In this document: piece by piece, positions 9,752-19,998 of the stretch
How the letters are laid out: every line of letters starts with the position of its first letter
How positions within the stretch are numbered: the first letter of the stretch is position 1
Assembly: GCF_000238775.2 (NCBI RefSeq)
Contig: NZ_AFEJ02000001.1
Coordinates: forward strand, 868,001 to 932,000
Length of the DNA stretch: 64,000 bases
DNA from: Acaryochloris sp. CCMEE 5410
Lineage (GTDB): Bacteria; Cyanobacteriota; Cyanobacteriia; Thermosynechococcales; Thermosynechococcaceae
Reading direction: 5' to 3'
The notes under the pieces: model-generated
Told to the model about the DNA's origin: nothing
The model's input: only the letters and a program-made list of their open reading frames with translations
Databases searched by the model: none
Position numbers and translations under genes: made by a program

Positions 9752-11758
9752 ATGGTTGTTGCGACCCAATCCCTAGACGAACTTTGTATTAATGCAATTC
9801 GTTTTTTGGCTATTGATGCCGTCGAAAAAGCCAAATCTGGACACCCAGGTTTACCTATGGGTGCTGCCCCAATGGCTTATGTCCTGTGGGACCGCATCAT
9901 GCGGTTTAACCCAAAAAATCCCTATTGGTTTAACCGTGATCGATTTGTTCTATCTGCAGGGCATGGCTGCATGCTGCAATATGCCCTTCTCCATCTGACT
10001 GGGTTTAACAGCGTTTCCCTTGAAGAAATTAAGAATTTCCGCCAGTGGGGCTCAAAAACTCCGGGACACCCTGAGAACTTTGAAACCCCTGGGGTTGAAG
10101 TAACGACTGGACCTTTGGGCCAGGGGATTTGCAATGCCGTCGGTTTGGCCATGGCCGAAGCCCATTTGGCAGCCAAGTTCAACAAGCCAGAGCATACCCT
10201 GGTGGATCATTACTCCTATGTCATCTTGGGTGATGGTTGCAATATGGAAGGGGTTTCGGGAGAAGCCTGTTCTTTAGCCGGACACCTCGGGTTGGGTAAG
10301 CTGATTGCCCTTTACGATGACAACCATATTTCCATTGATGGTTCTACAGATATTTCCTTCACAGAAGATGTGGGCAAGCGGTTTGAGGCCTACGGCTGGC
10401 ATGTCCAGCATGTTGAGAATGGCAACACCGATCTAGACGGAATTCAAAAAGCGATCGAAGCAGCGAAAGCCGTAACTGACAAGCCGTCCTTAATTAAAGT
10501 GACCACGACCATTGGTTACGGGTCCCCCAATCGAGCCGATACTGCGGGTATTCATGGGGCCGCCCTTGGGGATGCAGAGATTAAAGCCACCCGAGAAAAT
10601 CTGGGCTGGAGCCATGAACCCTTTGATATTCCCGACGATGTCCTATCTCATTTCCGCCAAGCCGTCGATCGGGGTGCTACGGCTGAATCCGAGTGGGATG
10701 CAGTCCTGACCTCCTATCGGTCTCAATATCCTGCTGAAGCGGCTGAATTTGAGCGGATGTTGAAAGGAGAACTCCCCGCTGATTGGGATAAGTCTCTCCC
10801 GAGTTACACGCCAGCAGATAAAGGTCTAGCCACCCGGAAGCACTCCGAAATCACCATTAATGCCTTGGCAGGTGCCATTCCTGAAATGATTGGTGGCTCT
10901 GCTGACCTGACCCACTCCAACCTGACTGAAATCAAAGGCTCAGGGAATTTCCAAAAGGGAGATTACAATAATCGCAACCTCCGCTTTGGGGTCCGTGAAC
11001 ATGGTATGGGGGCTATCTGTAATGGTATTGCCCTTCATAATTCCGGTTTAATTCCCTACTGCGCTACCTTCTTGGTATTTGCCGACTATATGAGAGCAGC
11101 CATCCGTCTGTCTGCCTTGGCTGAAGCGGGTGTTATTTACGTGATGACCCATGACTCCATCGGTTTGGGCGAAGATGGTCCAACTCACCAACCCGTAGAA
11201 ACAATTGCTTCCTTGCGAGCCATTCCCAACCTGACGGTGATTCGCCCTGCGGATGGGAATGAGGTTTCTGGGGCGTATAAAGTTGCGATCGCAGATCGGA
11301 AATACCCCACACTGATTGCTTTCACTCGTCAAGCCCTTCCCAACTTAGCTGGTAGCTCCATTGATGCCGTGGCCAAGGGCGCTTACATTATGTCCGACAG
11401 CGATGGCACGCCCGACATGATTATGATTGCGACAGGCAGTGAAGTGCACCTTTGTGAGCAAGCTGCTGAGCAGTTACGGTCTGAAGGCAAGAAGGTTCGG
11501 GTGGTCTCCATGCCCTCCTGGGAGTTATTTGAAGCTCAAACGCCGGAGTATAAAGAGTCTGTTTTACCCAAGGCTATTACTAAGCGTTTAGCTGTCGAAG
11601 CTGCAGCCGATTTCGGTTGGCATCGGTATATTGGCTTTGAAGGTCAATCTATCAGCATCAATCGTTTTGGTGCCTCCGCTCCTGGAAATACCTGTCTAGA
11701 GCAGTTTGGCTTTACCGTTGAGAACGTTCTCGCCAAAGCTAAGGATCTACTGAGCTAA
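9752..11758 (+). CDS. tkt: Transketolase
   Basis: A 668-residue thiamine-diphosphate enzyme that moves two-carbon ketol units in the Calvin cycle and the oxidative pentose phosphate pathway. Motifs seen are GHPGLPMG near the N-terminus, the TPP-binding stretch beginning GDGCNMEG, the catalytic-region motif [10 protein letters not shown], and the C-terminal [15 protein letters not shown] segment. Length and domain order (PP, Pyr, C-terminal) are typical. It is monocistronic, with terminators on both sides. Confidence 0.98.
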   Translation: MVVATQSLDELCINAIRFLAIDAVEKAKSGHPGLPMGAAPMAYVLWDRIMRFNPKNPYWFNRDRFVLSAGHGCMLQYALLHLTGFNSVSLEEIKNFRQWGSKTPGHPENFETPGVEVTTGPLGQGICNAVGLAMAEAHLAAKFNKPEHTLVDHYSYVILGDGCNMEGVSGEACSLAGHLGLGKLIALYDDNHISIDGSTDISFTEDVGKRFEAYGWHVQHVENGNTDLDGIQKAIEAAKAVTDKPSLIKVTTTIGYGSPNRADTAGIHGAALGDAEIKATRENLGWSHEPFDIPDDVLSHFRQAVDRGATAESEWDAVLTSYRSQYPAEAAEFERMLKGELPADWDKSLPSYTPADKGLATRKHSEITINALAGAIPEMIGGSADLTHSNLTEIKGSGNFQKGDYNNRNLRFGVREHGMGAICNGIALHNSGLIPYCATFLVFADYMRAAIRLSALAEAGVIYVMTHDSIGLGEDGPTHQPVETIASLRAIPNLTVIRPADGNEVSGAYKVAIADRKYPTLIAFTRQALPNLAGSSIDAVAKGAYIMSDSDGTPDMIMIATGSEVHLCEQAAEQLRSEGKKVRVVSMPSWELFEAQTPEYKESVLPKAITKRLAVEAAADFGWHRYIGFEGQSISINRFGASAPGNTCLEQFGFTVENVLAKAKDLLS

Positions 11759-11779
11759 GGCATTTCAATTATTTGGTTC

Positions 11780-11813
11780 GCAGTCCTCCTATGGTTAGGG
11801 GGACTGCTTTTTT
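11780..11813 (+). terminator. Rho-independent terminator after tkt
   Basis: Stem GCAGTCCTCC/GGGGGACTGC, ten pairs with one G-U, loop of 8 nt, followed by a run of six T. It begins 21 bp after the transketolase stop. Confidence 0.93.
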
Positions 11814-11931
11814 GTATGTAGTTCGGCCTGTTCGGTGAATGTAGGGGCAGGCTCAGATTACATCGTTTTCTAAATTGCCCCAGTATAATCAGAACCAATC
11901 TTTGTCGATACCCAGCCTCTAAACCGTTGGC

Positions 11932-12882
11932 ATGACTCTGAAACAAGGCATTGCCCAAACCACCTTACTACTAAGCTTCTGTCTTTATATTTTCTATCTA
12001 TGCCCCTTCGTTAATCGCTCTTTCCCATTGGCTTTGGGAATGGAGTTTTGGCCTTATGTTTGTGTGATTCCTGGTTTAGGTCTTGGATTTAGATTGTTTC
12101 ACCTAGACCTGCGCGGGCAGCGACTAGGACTTGGATTGGCGTCGTTGTTACTGGTTATCAGTCTTGCCCCTTGGATGCAATGGCTAGGATTACCCTCCCT
12201 AGGGGCGAAACCGTCAGGGTTACGGGTGATGTCTTACAACATCTGGACCCAAAATCAAGATTATGGTGCCATTCAACAGTCTATTCAGCGGGAAGACCCC
12301 GATATTCTTTTTCTAACAGAGATTACGAAGTCGGCCATGCGTGATTTGGAAAATCGCTTGGATTATCCCTATCGTCAACGCTCCAATCGGGGGTCTAATG
12401 CTATTTTTAGTCGCTACCCCATCCTCTCGGCGACTCCGGAATATCCTAATGTGACGGAGCATGGTCTTACGTTTAGCTTGGTTGCCCAGATTCAAACACC
12501 CCAGGAGGTGCTGACGGTCGTGGGGATTCATCCTCCTATTCCGCTAACCCGATCCTCATTTGCCGTTCGCAACCAACAGTTTGAGCGTTTAGCTCCATTT
12601 ATTCGACAGGTTCCCAATCGCGTCATCGTTCTGGGTGATTTCAATACCGCTCCCTGGTCGCCTTACTTCGATCAGTTCTTACAGGAGGCAGATTTGTCTA
12701 GTGCAACCCGAGGACAAGGCATCTGGGCAACCTGGAGTTATGAACCCTCTCTGCTTCATTGGTTTGCCAAGATACCTATCGACCATATTACGAGCCGTGG
12801 GTTTGACTGTATTGATGCTTGGTCAGGTCGTGCCAATGGTTCTGATCACCAACCTGTTATTGCGGAATTAAAGCCCGTTTGA
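11932..12882 (+). CDS. Membrane-anchored endonuclease/exonuclease/phosphatase-family protein
   Basis: A 316-residue protein with three hydrophobic helices in the first ~95 residues, followed by a metal-dependent EEP domain. Family motifs are MSYNIW (Asn), FLTEIT (metal-binding Glu), GDFNTAPWS (Asp/Asn) and the terminal SDHQPV (catalytic Asp-His). The layout, a membrane anchor with the catalytic domain behind it, resembles YafD-type members of unknown substrate. It could be a phosphodiesterase or a nuclease acting at the membrane; the sequence does not decide. It converges with moaA. Confidence 0.85.
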   Translation: MTLKQGIAQTTLLLSFCLYIFYLCPFVNRSFPLALGMEFWPYVCVIPGLGLGFRLFHLDLRGQRLGLGLASLLLVISLAPWMQWLGLPSLGAKPSGLRVMSYNIWTQNQDYGAIQQSIQREDPDILFLTEITKSAMRDLENRLDYPYRQRSNRGSNAIFSRYPILSATPEYPNVTEHGLTFSLVAQIQTPQEVLTVVGIHPPIPLTRSSFAVRNQQFERLAPFIRQVPNRVIVLGDFNTAPWSPYFDQFLQEADLSSATRGQGIWATWSYEPSLLHWFAKIPIDHITSRGFDCIDAWSGRANGSDHQPVIAELKPV

Positions 12883-12955
12883 AGCAGTAGAAAAGAGAAA
12901 CCTACGTCGTTTCTAACGTACGTTGAACATGATGTACGTTATGGCTCAATGCAAG

Positions 12956-13951
12956 TTATCCACCAATTTGAGACATGGTGCGACTATAGTCCGCTCCCAT
13001 CGTGCCGGATTGTCGCTCCTTATAGTTAATCTCTGGCTTGAGTTCCAATAATTCCCGGACACGATCTCTTAATGCGTCTGTAGACACCCCATCCCTCAAG
13101 GCCGTCTTCAAATCTAACTGTCCCGTTTCATTTAACAAACAAGGCCGAAGCCAACCATCCGCCGACAAGCGCATCCGATTACAGCGATCGCAAAAGCATT
13201 CCGACATCTGGCTGATAAACCCTAAAGTGCCCTGGGCTCCTGGGATTTGGAATACATCGGCGGGACCATTGCCCTGAACCTGTCCGTCTGTGAGGCCCCA
13301 TCGATCTCGAATTTGGGTTCGGAGTTCTTTTGACGGTATCCAGCCGCGATCACAAAACAAATCCGCATTCCCAATCGGCATAAACTCAATAAACCGGACA
13401 TGCCATTGGCGGTCAATCGTCAAAGCTGCCAGATCTAACACCTCATGATCATTCACCCCAGGAATAATCACCACATTGAGTTTAAGAGGGTTAAACCCGA
13501 CTTGATAAGCTTTTTGGATGCCCGCCCAGACCTTATTCCAGCGTTGGTGGCTTTGGGAGTCTCTACCCACGATAGTGGCAAAGGTCTCTGGCACGAGGGA
13601 ATCTAGGCTGATATTGATGCGGTGCAGCCCAGCCCCAAATAAATCCTGAGCTAGAGGCTCAAGCAAAAACGCATTTGTCGTCATCGCCAAATCTTTAACC
13701 TGAGGCAATGCGATAACTCCGCGCACAATATCTAAAATATCGGGCCTCAGTAGCGGTTCCCCACCTGTAAGGCGGAAGCGAGCAAATCCCAACGGGATAA
13801 AAACGTCCTGAATTAAAGTCAATAGTTCTGTCGCTGTCAGAACGGCTGTGGGCTGCAAAAATTGCAAGCCTTGGGTGTCGGGCATGCAATATTGGCAGCG
13901 GAAATTGCAGCGATCGATCAAACTAATCCGAAGATAATCAACTGCATTCAT
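12956..13951 (-). CDS. moaA: GTP 3',8-cyclase, molybdenum cofactor biosynthesis protein A
   Basis: Radical SAM enzyme that converts GTP to 3',8-cyclo-GTP, the first step of molybdopterin synthesis. The N-terminal cluster is CNFRCQYC (CX3CX2C) in the sequence [18 protein letters not shown], and the C-terminal [4Fe-4S] cluster is CFCDRC plus a later Cys (RPCL). The protein ends in Gly-Gly, a feature known to be needed for MoaA activity. The 331-residue length is normal. No other moa or moe genes lie nearby. Confidence 0.97.
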   Translation of the reverse strand: MNAVDYLRISLIDRCNFRCQYCMPDTQGLQFLQPTAVLTATELLTLIQDVFIPLGFARFRLTGGEPLLRPDILDIVRGVIALPQVKDLAMTTNAFLLEPLAQDLFGAGLHRINISLDSLVPETFATIVGRDSQSHQRWNKVWAGIQKAYQVGFNPLKLNVVIIPGVNDHEVLDLAALTIDRQWHVRFIEFMPIGNADLFCDRGWIPSKELRTQIRDRWGLTDGQVQGNGPADVFQIPGAQGTLGFISQMSECFCDRCNRMRLSADGWLRPCLLNETGQLDLKTALRDGVSTDALRDRVRELLELKPEINYKERQSGTMGADYSRTMSQIGG

Positions 13952-14016
13952 TACATCAGCCTTTTATAGGGCTAGGAACAACTAACCGCGATGTCTTCTA
14001 CTTTAACGTTATCGAC

Positions 14017-14048
14017 AAAAAAAATTGGGGCGCTCAACAACGCCCCAA
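14017..14048 (-). terminator. Rho-independent terminator of the ferredoxin gene
   Basis: On the minus strand an 8-bp perfect stem TTGGGGCG/CGCCCCAA with an 8-nt loop is followed by a run of eight T (A-run at 14017-14024 on the plus strand). It lies about 36 bp beyond the petF stop. Confidence 0.92.
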
Positions 14049-14084
14049 ACCATTAGCCACAAGCCACAACCTGTGGCGTTGGAT

Positions 14085-14831
<747 letters not shown>

Positions 14832-15452
14832 TTATTCAGAACTAGATATGGAAACTGTGCGCCCATTGAAAAGAGTCATGGATTGCTCAATCCCTTTCTT
14901 GAGTGCCATCTCCACCGCATCTACACCGAGATCAAGAACCGCTGGAAGCAGTTGGTTCTCTGGCGGGGCAAAACGTCCCAACACAAAAGAGATAGTATCT
15001 TTGCCTCTTTCTGGGGGTGGACTGCCAATACCAATTCGTAGCCTGGGTACTTCAGGTGTACCCAAATGGGAAATGATGGAGCGCATCCCATTGTGTCCCC
15101 CGGCAGATCCCTTCAGCCGCAGTCGCAACTTACCAACGGGCAAAGCCATTTCATCATAGATGACTAAAACAGAGGTGGGCTCTAGCTTGAACCAATCAAT
15201 CACCGCGCGAATGGATTGGCCAGAGTTATTCATATAAGTATGGGGTTTAAGCAAGCGCACCCGGCGACTCTGGCCACCCAAGCCTTCCCCGTATTCACCT
15301 TGGAAACGCCGTTCTGAAGTTAAGGAAATTTGCCAGTGCTGAGCCAATCGATCGATAAATGCAAAACCAATATTATGGCGAGTGCGATCATATTTGGAAC
15401 CAGGGTTTCCTAAACCGACAATCAGTTCAGGAATAATCAGTGGAGCGGTCAT
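14832..15452 (-). CDS. pth: Peptidyl-tRNA hydrolase
   Basis: A 206-residue enzyme that recycles peptidyl-tRNA released from stalled ribosomes. The motifs GLGNPGSKYDRTRHNIG (with the catalytic His), KPHTYMNNSG, YDEMALPVGKLRL and GSAGGHNG are all present. The start ATG follows the tatA stop without a gap (TAAATG), so the two genes are almost certainly co-transcribed and translationally coupled. Confidence 0.97.
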   Translation of the reverse strand: MTAPLIIPELIVGLGNPGSKYDRTRHNIGFAFIDRLAQHWQISLTSERRFQGEYGEGLGGQSRRVRLLKPHTYMNNSGQSIRAVIDWFKLEPTSVLVIYDEMALPVGKLRLRLKGSAGGHNGMRSIISHLGTPEVPRLRIGIGSPPPERGKDTISFVLGRFAPPENQLLPAVLDLGVDAVEMALKKGIEQSMTLFNGRTVSISSSE

Positions 15453-15773
15453 TTAGGAGTTCGTTACTTCAGGAGATTCAGCCATTACGTCGTCGGTTGG
15501 GGCTTCAGCCATCTCTTGGCCTTCCAGCTGAGGCTGTTCTTGAGGCTTGGGGGTCTCTAAGGTTGCTTCCATGGGCGTTTCATTTAGAGTCTCATTAATC
15601 CGATCCGCCTCTTTTTTAAATTCGTTTTCAAATTCTTTCGAGGCTTCTTGGAAACTTTTGAGGGCCTTGCCCATACTCCGACCAATTTCTGGGAGTTTTT
15701 TCGGACCAAATACCAACAAAGCAATGACCATAATCAAGGCCATCTCTGGCAAGCCAATACCAAATACGTTCAT
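15453..15773 (-). CDS. tatA: Twin-arginine translocase subunit TatA/TatE type
   Basis: A 106-residue protein with one N-terminal membrane helix (residues 4-21) followed by the FGPKKLPEIGRSMGKALKSF hinge and amphipathic helix that define TatA/B proteins. A charged, Glu-rich tail follows. It forms the pore component of the Tat pathway for folded proteins in the thylakoid and plasma membranes. A TatB-like role cannot be excluded, since cyanobacteria often have only two Tat proteins of this type. It lies directly upstream of pth. Confidence 0.93.
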   Translation of the reverse strand: MNVFGIGLPEMALIMVIALLVFGPKKLPEIGRSMGKALKSFQEASKEFENEFKKEADRINETLNETPMEATLETPKPQEQPQLEGQEMAEAPTDDVMAESPEVTNS

Positions 15774-15861
15774 GGGGTCCTCCTCAAGATTCCGATCGCA
15801 GCGGGTCTAGTCTTCGATTGTAATGGATCTCTAGAGTCTCCCCTAAATCTAACCTCACGAC

Positions 15862-15887
15862 AATAAAAAGCCCCGGAAGACCGGGGC
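15862..15887 (-). terminator. Rho-independent terminator of psbH
   Basis: Perfect 7-bp GC-rich stem GCCCCGG/CCGGGGC with a 4-nt loop AAGA. An A/T-rich run at 15862-15869 reads TTTTTATT on the minus strand after the stem. It separates psbH from tatA-pth. Confidence 0.93.
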
Positions 15888-15955
15888 AGATGGGATATCA
15901 ACTTCAAGAGAAATTGGTATCACCTACAGGAAAAACGTCATGCTAAAAGATGTTC

Positions 15956-16171
15956 TTATTGGCCGAAACCACCGAGGCTGGTCCAGCCTGCATCAACACC
16001 ATCAAGGACGATAGTGTGGTTATAAACTTGAAGCATAATGAGCAACAACAACGTAATCATGACTACAAAACCAGCCATTACTGGAGTCGTCCCCCAACCA
16101 GGCACGAATTTGCCGGCTTCGGAATTATTGTTACCTTTGAGAACATCTCCCCACCAGGTCTGTTTTGGCAT
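15956..16171 (-). CDS. psbH: Photosystem II reaction center protein H
   Basis: A 71-residue single-helix subunit of the photosystem II core, located next to CP47 and needed for PSII stability. The sequence has the family layout: a charged N-terminus (KQTWWGDVLKG), the stretch GKFVPGWGTTPVMAGF, then one membrane helix and a lumenal end. A possible oddity is the rather long Gly-rich lumenal C-terminus ending GGFGQ. It is divergent from psbN with 76 bp between the starts, the same head-to-head arrangement seen in other cyanobacteria and chloroplasts. Confidence 0.96.
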   Translation of the reverse strand: MPKQTWWGDVLKGNNNSEAGKFVPGWGTTPVMAGFVVMITLLLLIMLQVYNHTIVLDGVDAGWTSLGGFGQ

Positions 16172-16247
16172 AGCTTATCGGCTCACAACAAACAACACTA
16201 TTTTTTAACTTATCGTAATATTATAGAGGAAAGATACTCATAAAAAA

Positions 16248-16388
16248 ATGCAATTTTCTGACCCTGCAACAGTTCTTATCATAACCATCTTGGCTGTAAC
16301 CATTGCCTTTACTGCGGTTTCCCTATATACAGCTTTCGGTCCTCCCTCCAAACAATTGGCAGATCCCTTCGAAGAGCATGAGGATTAA
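16248..16388 (+). CDS. psbN: PsbN, photosystem II assembly factor
   Basis: A 46-codon gene easily missed because of its size. The product starts MQFSDPATVLIITILAVT, has one membrane helix, and continues SLYTAFGPPSKQLADPF, the conserved C-terminal signature of PsbN. PsbN is not a stable PSII subunit but is known to help assemble the reaction center. A Shine-Dalgarno-like GAGGAAAG lies about 16 nt upstream. A weak 6-bp hairpin followed by four T (16399-16431) may end the transcript. Confidence 0.95.
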   Translation: MQFSDPATVLIITILAVTIAFTAVSLYTAFGPPSKQLADPFEEHED

Positions 16389-16479
16389 TTCCCCATTCAG
16401 GCATGTTTTTAGTTAAATAAGATGCCTTTTGGGGCACGCTTGCTAGGATGGCTAGTTGTGGCACGTCTAGAGTGAGTCA

Positions 16480-18036
16480 ATGCCTCAAAATAAAAATATC
16501 GCCCTCCTTGCGTCTTTGGGTTTAACTTTAGGACTGAGTGCAGGCGGGCTTTTGCTGTTGCAAAATACAGCCCCGGACCTGTTGCCGAGCCTACTAGGGC
16601 AATCAGGAGACAATGGTGGTTCTAGACGATCGAAAGGAACCTTCAAGGTCTTAGGGGATACGTTTAGCGGCTACAGTACCTTTCGTAATGACGCCTTTCA
16701 AGAGGCGTTGGGAGAACCAGGAATCCGCCTTGACTATGCGGATGAGTTTGATCAGTTCCAACGGGCTCAGGCATTAGGGCAAGGTAAAGCAGATTTTATC
16801 GTTACGACCCTCGATCAGTTTCTGAAGCAAAAGCCTAAAGGAAAAATTGTTGGCCTGATCGACCGAACGGTGGGGGCTGATGCAGTGGTATTGAATACAC
16901 GCCAGTTTCCTCAACTCAAATCCTTAATTAATCTCAGCCAACTTGTTAAACAAGGGAAGTCGAAACAATATTCCATCGTTTACGCTGGCGATACGCCGAG
17001 CGAATATTTAGCCCTGGTCCTCGATACCAAGTTTGATGCCTTTAACCTCTCCGATTTCCGGGTAATCAAGGTGGAGGACGCTTCCCAGGCCTGGAAGCTG
17101 ATGCAAGATACGAAGGAAAATGTTGCGATCGCAGTTTTGTGGGAACCCTTTGTTTCCCAAGCGCGCAAGCAAGGCCATACCGTCGTTCTTTCTAGCAAAG
17201 ATGCCCCCAATACCATCGTGGATGTCTTGGTGGCCTCGGATAAGGTGATTCAGTCTCAGCCAGAACAAATTTCGGCCTTTCTAGCCGCCTACTATCGACG
17301 CATCGAGTCCGGCATTAGCAATACATCCCAATTGCAAGACCAGATTGCCAATGATGGCGATCTCGCTGCCTCGGATGCCGACACGGTCTTAAAAGGGATT
17401 AATTTCTTTACAGCCTTAGAAACTCAAGGCTGGATGCAACAAGAAACTTTAAACGAGCGAATCAGAGCGACGGCTGCGGTACTAGTCCTTTCGGGCAATT
17501 TAACCCAAGTGCCAGATGACCCTGCCCAACTCTACGATCCTCAATTTGTTAGTCAAGCGGCTGAGAATACCAAAAAATTAATTGATATCGTTCGGGCCGA
17601 CAATCCAGAACTAGCGCAAAAGTTAGAAGGGAAGACAACCGCTCCAACGGCAGCCAAACCGACCGCTGATATCAAATCTGCTCCCAGCATTGGCAATCTC
17701 AAAGTACGTGGGGAAGTAAAGTTTGCCGTCGGTGCTGCTGATTTAACCACCACGGGGCGTCAAACCCTAGATAAGCTATCCAAGGAAATCGCAGAATTTA
17801 ACCCCGATACCGTAGCGGTCCGGGTGATTGGACATACCTCTAAAACCGGGTCTGCCAGTTTGAATCAAACCCTAAGCCAGCAACGAGCTCAAGTTGTGGT
17901 CCAGTACCTGAAGCAACTCGGTATTAAGCAAACGATTCAAGCCGAGGGGAAAGGATTCAGTACTCCCCTACCAGGAATTTCACCTGCCGATGCACGCAAT
18001 CAACGCACCGAAATTCGGTTAGTGCGCATTAGCTAA
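16480..18036 (+). CDS. Periplasmic substrate-binding-like domain fused to OmpA-type peptidoglycan-binding domain
   Basis: A 518-residue protein with an N-terminal membrane anchor or uncleaved signal (residues 8-27), a type II periplasmic-binding-protein fold resembling NMT1/SsuA nitrate or sulfonate receptors (about 55-370), an Ala/Thr/Pro linker, and an OmpA C-terminal domain (about 405-515). The OmpA part shows RVIGHTSKTGS, LSQQRAQVV and NQRTEIRLV, the peptidoglycan-contact signature. The combination suggests a binding protein tethered to the cell wall (inference). No ABC permease or ATPase gene lies nearby, so it need not work in transport. The ligand is unknown. Confidence 0.85.
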   Translation: MPQNKNIALLASLGLTLGLSAGGLLLLQNTAPDLLPSLLGQSGDNGGSRRSKGTFKVLGDTFSGYSTFRNDAFQEALGEPGIRLDYADEFDQFQRAQALGQGKADFIVTTLDQFLKQKPKGKIVGLIDRTVGADAVVLNTRQFPQLKSLINLSQLVKQGKSKQYSIVYAGDTPSEYLALVLDTKFDAFNLSDFRVIKVEDASQAWKLMQDTKENVAIAVLWEPFVSQARKQGHTVVLSSKDAPNTIVDVLVASDKVIQSQPEQISAFLAAYYRRIESGISNTSQLQDQIANDGDLAASDADTVLKGINFFTALETQGWMQQETLNERIRATAAVLVLSGNLTQVPDDPAQLYDPQFVSQAAENTKKLIDIVRADNPELAQKLEGKTTAPTAAKPTADIKSAPSIGNLKVRGEVKFAVGAADLTTTGRQTLDKLSKEIAEFNPDTVAVRVIGHTSKTGSASLNQTLSQQRAQVVVQYLKQLGIKQTIQAEGKGFSTPLPGISPADARNQRTEIRLVRIS

Positions 18037-18105
18037 CTCTGCTGTTTGAGCCTGATGGTCAGGTATTATGGCAAAGATTTGAGGGAAGTCTCAGCAAAGG
18101 GGGTT

Positions 18106-19218
18106 CTACCTAGAATCTTGATAATACCTTAGCCAATATTGGTACTGAGTTGACGATAGGGGGAGGGCCGCCAGTAGGGTCTTGAGATCGACAGGTGTTT
18201 CGGGGTCGCTAAGGGTAAGTGGAACACCTTCAGGGTCTAGTGCCCGCTGGAAAAGGGCGATGAATAAGGCTGCAGCTTCCACGATTGGTTGGCTATCCAG
18301 CCATACCGGTAAGATTCGCACTTCAATTGTATTTTTGTGGGGATGATTGTGAATACAATTGACCAGATTAAAGTCACAGTATTTGGTTAACTCCACTTGC
18401 CGTAATTTGCGCTGAGCTTCAGGCCAGGGAAGAACATGAAAACTGGGGTTAGAAACCTCTGCGAGTAAAGTGGCGGGCCATCTTCCTAATCGACGACAGT
18501 GGGGGTTAGTCCCCATAAGCTGTTTAAGGATGGGACCATAATGCCACAGGAGTTGCACAAGGTTAGCGATCGCCTGGGTAGACTGAAAGTCTGTTGCATC
18601 AAAATGCAGATGGATTGCACCTTCTAAGGGGACGCTAAAGTCTAAGGCCCGAACAGCACTCAGCAAACAGTCTAACTCCGCTTGATGTTGACTCACCAAT
18701 GGGGCCGTAATTAATTCGCAGGGCCGCTCTCGCTCCCCCGGTAACGGCGCGGCAATGGCAATGGATGCCCCTGTTTCGTCATTGACCCCAACCATGCCCT
18801 CTGGTCCTGGCTGGAGGGTTGTCCCAAATAAGCGACCAATAGGTTCCAGAACATGGGTTAAGGGTTGCGCAGGGTCGGCTTGTCGCTGAATGAGGCGCAA
18901 TAACCGCTCATCATCACTAATAATTCGATACCAACCCGCTTGGGATGGGACATCACGACTTAAATCCGCCTGGAGGGTGAGATCATCCACACATCGAGCA
19001 ATGATTTGCTGATGTGCGTTAAGAATCTCAAACCCCAGGGTTAAGTTATGAAAGACAGGTGTGCCAGGTACTAAGCTGGGTTCCGATTGTGGGTGGAAGC
19101 ATCGATGGACAGAACCTCCGTACATCTGGGCAATCTCAACTGCCAGATCGAACCGACTTTTCCCCCTTGGAGCTAATACCTCAATTTCAACGCCTATCCG
19201 CCAGTTTAGAGTCGTCAT
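18106..19218 (-). CDS. Amidoligase-family protein
   Basis: A 370-residue protein with the motifs of the COOH-NH2 ligase superfamily (Amidoligase_2): an opening GVEIEV strand with acidic metal-binding residues, ELITAPL in the middle, HLHFDAT, and TIEVRILPVW. Members form amide or peptide-type bonds between small molecules or to proteins with ATP (family knowledge). No glutamine amidotransferase or peptide-carrier gene is beside it, unlike several described amidoligase operons, so its substrate is open. It runs in the same direction as the small secreted protein that follows it on the plus-strand map, with 92 bp between. Confidence 0.8.
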   Translation of the reverse strand: MTTLNWRIGVEIEVLAPRGKSRFDLAVEIAQMYGGSVHRCFHPQSEPSLVPGTPVFHNLTLGFEILNAHQQIIARCVDDLTLQADLSRDVPSQAGWYRIISDDERLLRLIQRQADPAQPLTHVLEPIGRLFGTTLQPGPEGMVGVNDETGASIAIAAPLPGERERPCELITAPLVSQHQAELDCLLSAVRALDFSVPLEGAIHLHFDATDFQSTQAIANLVQLLWHYGPILKQLMGTNPHCRRLGRWPATLLAEVSNPSFHVLPWPEAQRKLRQVELTKYCDFNLVNCIHNHPHKNTIEVRILPVWLDSQPIVEAAALFIALFQRALDPEGVPLTLSDPETPVDLKTLLAALPLSSTQYQYWLRYYQDSR

Positions 19219-19310
19219 TGTCGGTCCAATGCAATATCTGCTCTGTCCTGAGGGACAGTGGCTGCTGTCTCCTCAGAATGTCTGCAATCCCCCTGCCCAA
19301 CAGCAGTGAC

Positions 19311-19838
19311 TTAAGGCCCCTGAGCAATCCGTAATGCTTTGCGAACGTTAGCCTCGGTGCCCAGAATCAGATTGCGTTCGATACGAAGTTTGGCCTCATA
19401 GGGTGTAGAGTCACCCCAAAAATGAGCTAAAGTTTGCGCATCTCTGTAGCTATAGTTTGATTGGCTATAGAGTTCTAAACGATTGACAGAGGCCAGGGCT
19501 TGAACACGGGCATCAATGAGATTCTTTTCTAGAAAGGCTTGTGGCGTTCCTCCCAAAAGTAATTTTCTACCGATATAAGCCTTAGCTTCTCCAACATTTT
19601 GATTCCAAAACTGGGCTAGCACCAAAGCATCCCAATAGGTGTATTGGCTACGGAAAAAGGCATCCCATTCGCTCTGTCGAGCATTTTGTGCAATTAGGCT
19701 AGGAAACGCGTGCTGCCTTTGCTGAAATATGCCTGTAGAGGCTGGCGAATCAGGCTGAGCATAGACACCCGGCTGAAAGGGAAGAACGGGGGCTATGACG
19801 AACAGAGAAAGGCCCATCGCCTTAAGGGTAAGCTTCAT
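19311..19838 (-). CDS. Secreted protein with an internal duplication, function unknown
   Basis: A 175-residue protein with a signal peptide (hydrophobic residues 8-22, likely cut after VYA). I do not recognise the family. The mature part holds two copies of a ~40-residue unit: one beginning YTYWDALVLAQFW with EAKAYIGRKLLLGG, the other beginning YSYRDAQTLAHFW with EAKLRIERNLILG. The shared pattern is Y-x-Y-x-DA-x-x-LA-x-FW ... EAK-x-x-I-x-R-x-L-x-LG, which looks like a helical repeat. It probably acts in the periplasm or lumen. Confidence 0.75.
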   Translation of the reverse strand: MKLTLKAMGLSLFVIAPVLPFQPGVYAQPDSPASTGIFQQRQHAFPSLIAQNARQSEWDAFFRSQYTYWDALVLAQFWNQNVGEAKAYIGRKLLLGGTPQAFLEKNLIDARVQALASVNRLELYSQSNYSYRDAQTLAHFWGDSTPYEAKLRIERNLILGTEANVRKALRIAQGP

Positions 19839-19998
19839 GTGGTTAACCTAAAAATAATGATGATTTGCTTTTCTCGTAAGACGTAAGAACGCCTAGTCTG
19901 TTCGCATCGGATAAAGCCGTCTGGAATTCGTAGAGTGGGGTAACGAGATTGGCAAACACTAGTTTAGCTAATCTGTAGGGTGATTGAGGGAAAATTCT

